DNA of 10,890 nt from Ettlia oleoabundans (lineage: Eukaryota; Chlorophyta; Chlorophyceae; Chlamydomonadales), in NCBI GenBank assembly GCA_019693395.1, contig JAAMXP010001095.1:1-10890 (forward strand). The letters run 5' to 3'. Under the pieces are notes generated by a model. The model searched no databases. It saw only the letters and a list, made by a program, of their open reading frames with translations, and was not told the DNA's origin. This document shows positions 8,601-10,890 of this stretch, one piece after another; position 1 is the first letter of the stretch; each line of letters starts with the position of its first letter. The position numbers and the translations under genes were made by a program.

Positions 8601-9468
8601 TGCTCATGCACTGGTAGAACTGTGTTATATGTTGTGTGTGCTCTAATGTCTTGCTCATGTGTTGAACGTCCCATGCCATGCTCATCCTCCGCACGTGAAG
8701 CCGCACTGTGCTTTGCTTCATGGTCCGGTGGGATGCACAGGGTTAACCTCACCTGCGGTGTGTGTCGTGCGTGTCATCAGTGCTAGCCCCAACCAGTGCA
8801 TGCAGCAGTGATTTACTGCTCCATGCCTGCCCCAACCACAGGTGCTGCCCAACCACTGTGAGTCCACCTTCAACAGCGTGGAGCTTCCTCCTGAGGACGG
8901 CACCGCCTGGGACGGCAGCAGAGACCACGGCGATGCACGTGCTTTCTACAACCGCGTCTTCTTGCCGCCCTTTGCCGCCTACGATGCCAGCGAGCTGTTC
9001 GAGTGAGCTGATGGCGGGCAGTTGGATGGCGGTGGGATGTGGCTGGGTGATGAGAAAGCTAACCAGCAAGCGGCAGGGCAAGAATTGGTAGCCCTAGGAC
9101 AGGCTGCTGCTCTAGGTGCCCGTCTCCTGTAAGCGATTGCCGAGGCAGGGAGGCATAGCCGCTTTGCTGCTTACCACATCACGGCTGCCTGGCTGCTTTC
9201 CACCCACTGTGAGTGCAGGGACAACTTGGCCCCCACCCCCGCCAAGCAGCAGTTGCAGGCCCCTGACCCTGGCACCCGTGGCGCAGCCGCTGGCAACAGC
9301 AACAGTGACAGCGGCAGGCATGCGGAGGGGTCGTACCGTGCTGCAGCAGCTGCAATGGAGCCAGTGAGCAGCAAGCAGTTGAGGCAGCTGCGGCGCCCCC
9401 TGGGCCAGGTCAGCACCAACAGCGCCGAGAGGGGTAGTGGCAGCACTGGGCGGGCGCGCCAAGGTTAG
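5644..9468 (+). CDS. RBR: Retinoblastoma-related pocket protein (RBR/MAT3 family)
   Basis: Twelve exons join in frame: 5644-5948, 6146-6407, 6614-6709, 6858-6921, 7086-7126, 7287-7401, 7520-7677, 7896-7938, 8149-8258, 8434-8490, 8842-9002 and 9219-9468, giving 553 residues. Pocket proteins bind E2F/DP and LxCxE partners to hold the G1/S switch and are released by cyclin-CDK phosphorylation. Pocket A spans residues about 30-285: YERVLHGML matches the YYRV(M/L)E block, then LIHACIEVV, YPWGALQLGRMH and the GSSIYKRI end. The spacer carries SPGK (Ser301). Pocket B, about 320-465, starts LLARFLYNLAH, has QHLSVCLACAIYY, LPFRKIT and ends AFYNRVFLPPF. Tyr396, Tyr453 and Asn454 align with human RB LxCxE contacts Tyr709, Tyr756 and Asn757; Arg400 replaces Lys713. 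The tail has TPAK (Thr477) and KQLRQLRRPL. No N-terminal RB domain is encoded; family members are usually much longer. The exon 1-2 junction is uncertain: a GC donor (5949) is used here, and GT at 5953 with acceptor to 6192 also keeps frame (539 aa). Confidence 0.85.
9128..9132 (+). terminator. Intronic TGTAA, possible premature poly(A) signal in RBR
   Basis: TGTAA lies within the last RBR intron (9003-9218), 121 bp beyond an in-frame TGA (9004-9006) that is read when the intron is kept. It could end a short transcript coding for a protein that stops right after pocket B. It may equally be a chance match in a GTAAGC context. Confidence 0.25.
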
Positions 9469-10091
9469 GCAGCCAGTCGGCCCTTCTCCGGGCGGCTGCA
9501 GGCAGTGCTGCAGTGCCAGGCAGCTGTGAAACCAGTCAGCCAGTATGCCAACGCTTTACAGAGGGTATGGCAGCATGCCATGCGCTTTGCACATCACGAT
9601 CGTGCTAAGGAGGGGACAGCTTCAAAGGCAGCAAGAAAGCAGGCAGCGAAAGCAGAACGCAATTAAATGCAGGAAGTCTTAAACAGCAAGCAACTGAAAG
9701 GTCAATGTAGAGTAGAATGGGTAGCACAGCACGACACTGCAACATGTGTGCATGAACGAGAAGAACATCCCCTTGTCCCTGCAGTTCCCACGAGTGCTGT
9801 TGCCCTCTTCGCGCCCCTGTGCTTCCAATATGCCGCGTCCACCTGTAATTGAGCGAGGCGCAAAGGGGAGCGCTCTAGCAGCAGGCTGACTAAGCTGAGC
9901 AGGTGTAGAAGGCAAAGCATGTCGCAGCTCAAGGGTGGGCCGCTTCGCGTTGGTGCCAGGTGCGGCCGCAGCTCCAGCTGAGGGAGAGACGGGCCAGCCT
10001 GGGTACCTTGCAGAAACCATTTCCGCCTCAGCCCTTCTGGACCATGGCCAGCTGGCAGCCACTGCAGCTGGCAAGAGCAGGCGGTAGGCAG
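9469..10091. other. Convergent intergenic gap between RBR and RPOT
   Basis: This 623-bp stretch lies between the stop codons of two convergent genes and should be made of their 3' UTRs. Open frames exist on both strands, but none has a domain, matching splice sites or a downstream partner. TGTAA occurs once on the plus strand (9844-9848), and TTACA, its minus-strand form, occurs at 9556-9560. Confidence 0.45.
9844..9848 (+). terminator. Candidate RBR poly(A) signal (TGTAA)
   Basis: This is the first plus-strand TGTAA after the RBR stop at 9468, implying a 3' UTR of about 390 nt. Assignment rests only on the motif and its position. Confidence 0.3.
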
Positions 10092-10667
10092 CTAGCTGAA
10101 GAAGTATGCGGCCTCCCGCAGCTGGTTGAGGTCTAGCTCTCCCTTGGGTGGTATTGGAGGGAACTCAATGGTGGGGTACTGCTGCTGGAACTCGGCCAGA
10201 AGTTGCTCAAGCAGCGGCTGCAATATAACAGAGGAAGGGCGAGCCGGGCAGGCACAGATGTGGGTGTGAGATTTAACTGACATCAAGAAAAGGTTGAGGC
10301 AACAGAGAAAGGGAACGAGGGTGCCAGGCAAGGCCCAAACCCAGCGCTTAAACGCATGAGTGTTACATTGACCCATACAGCACCAACCAGCCATTCGAAA
10401 ACCAGCCAACCGCATGCGCAGCCTCATCCACCTCATCGCAGCTCGGCATCTTGTCACACACCCACGTTCCACTGCCCCCCACCCACCCACCCATCCGCCT
10501 ACCACGCCCGTGTCCCTCCCATCCAGCCAGCTAACACTGTCGCCTGCCCACACATTGTCCCACCTTAGAGTGCAGGTCTATGAAGGTCTCCCTCAGCAGC
10601 TCGTTCATCCGCTCCACAGTGCCCGCATGCGTCCAAAACGAGTCGTGCACACCCGCAAAGCTAATGC
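10092..10667 (-). CDS. RPOT: Phage-type (T7-like) organellar RNA polymerase, C-terminal end (partial)
   Basis: Two minus-strand exons are in the window: 10667-10564 (donor AAG|GTGGGA) and 10217-10092 (acceptor TTATATTGCAG|), joining in phase 0; TAG at 10094-10092 ends the protein. The first begins mid-codon with [14 protein letters not shown]. The Asp of HDS (codon 10644-10642) corresponds to the second catalytic metal-binding Asp of single-subunit RNA polymerases (Asp812 in T7). The second ends with [16 protein letters not shown] and REAAYFFS, matching plant RpoT enzymes, which end in a PPLPERGDFDL-like block and YFF plus one residue. These nuclear-encoded enzymes transcribe mitochondrial (and in land plants also plastid) genes; in a green alga a mitochondrial role is likeliest, but the targeting peptide is outside the window. 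About 76 codons of a protein usually near 900-1000 residues are present. Confidence 0.9.
10475..10492 (-). other. Canonical G-quadruplex motif in last RPOT intron
   Basis: The minus (sense) strand reads three GGGT units followed by six G, so four G-runs are separated by single-base loops, among the most stable intramolecular quadruplex designs. It lies in the intron 10563-10218, about 70-90 nt downstream of the donor. Confidence 0.6.
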
Positions 10668-10833
10668 CTGCGACCCGGGAGCATATATGATGGTGCAGAC
10701 GGGGTTGGGTATGAGACACAGACGGGCAAACATGGCATGGCGAGGCTTGAAGGTGGTTGGGGTGCCAGCGGATATGGGATACTGGCTTGGTCAAGCTTGT
10801 AACTAGTCCATTAAGCAGAAGCCAACTTTAGCT

Positions 10834-10890
10834 CATCCATCCATCCATCCATCCATCCATCCATCCATCCATCCATCCATCCATCCATCC
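10834..10890. repeat. (CATC)n tetranucleotide microsatellite, cut by the window edge
   Basis: About 14 perfect CATC units run to the last base and probably continue beyond it. The array sits upstream of the 10667 acceptor of the RPOT gene, so most likely inside the preceding intron. On the RPOT sense strand it reads as GATG repeats. Perfect units suggest recent expansion and length variation. Confidence 0.95.

Noticed and set aside
9679..10074. 131-codon minus-strand frame between RBR and RPOT
   Set aside because: Its composition changes abruptly along its length, it has no domain or splice sites, and it lies in the 3' flank of RPOT.

Overview
This is a nuclear window from a eukaryote, most likely a chlorophyte green alga. 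The composition is GC-rich, and genes are broken by many short GT-AG introns of about 120-350 bp whose phases join exactly. Coding exons are rich in alanine, glutamine and glycine, and TGTAA, the usual green-algal poly(A) signal, occurs near gene ends. A retinoblastoma-family pocket protein and a phage-type (RpoT) RNA polymerase with plant-like motifs fit the green lineage. I cannot name the species. All exon structures were derived by hand from splice motifs, reading phase and family similarity.

Layout: 1-853 (+) holds the last two exons of an unidentified gene that begins before the window. 854-1196 is a convergent gap with an AT-rich patch. 1197-3545 (-) is a five-exon gene of about 397 codons whose N-terminal half resembles an OCIA-type membrane domain, followed by a low-complexity tail. 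3546-3939 is a divergent promoter region. 3940-5469 (+) is a WD40 beta-propeller gene of 509 codons, open throughout. 5644-9468 (+) is a 12-exon pocket-protein gene (RBR/MAT3 family). 9469-10091 is a second convergent gap. 10092-10667 (-) holds the last two exons of an RpoT polymerase gene that continues past the right edge, where a (CATC)n microsatellite lies in its intron.

The best-supported gene is the retinoblastoma-related protein. It has pocket A, a spacer with a full CDK site, pocket B with the Tyr and Tyr-Asn positions of the LxCxE cleft, and a C-terminal tail with a second CDK site and RxL-type motifs. It seems to start right at pocket A, with no N-terminal RB domain, because the WD40 gene ends only 174 bp upstream. 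If its last intron is kept, the protein stops just after pocket B, and a TGTAA lies 121 bp further on, so a tail-less isoform is possible. The genes share no obvious pathway: this looks like ordinary gene-dense algal chromosome with several regulatory oddities, not a dedicated operon or defence island.
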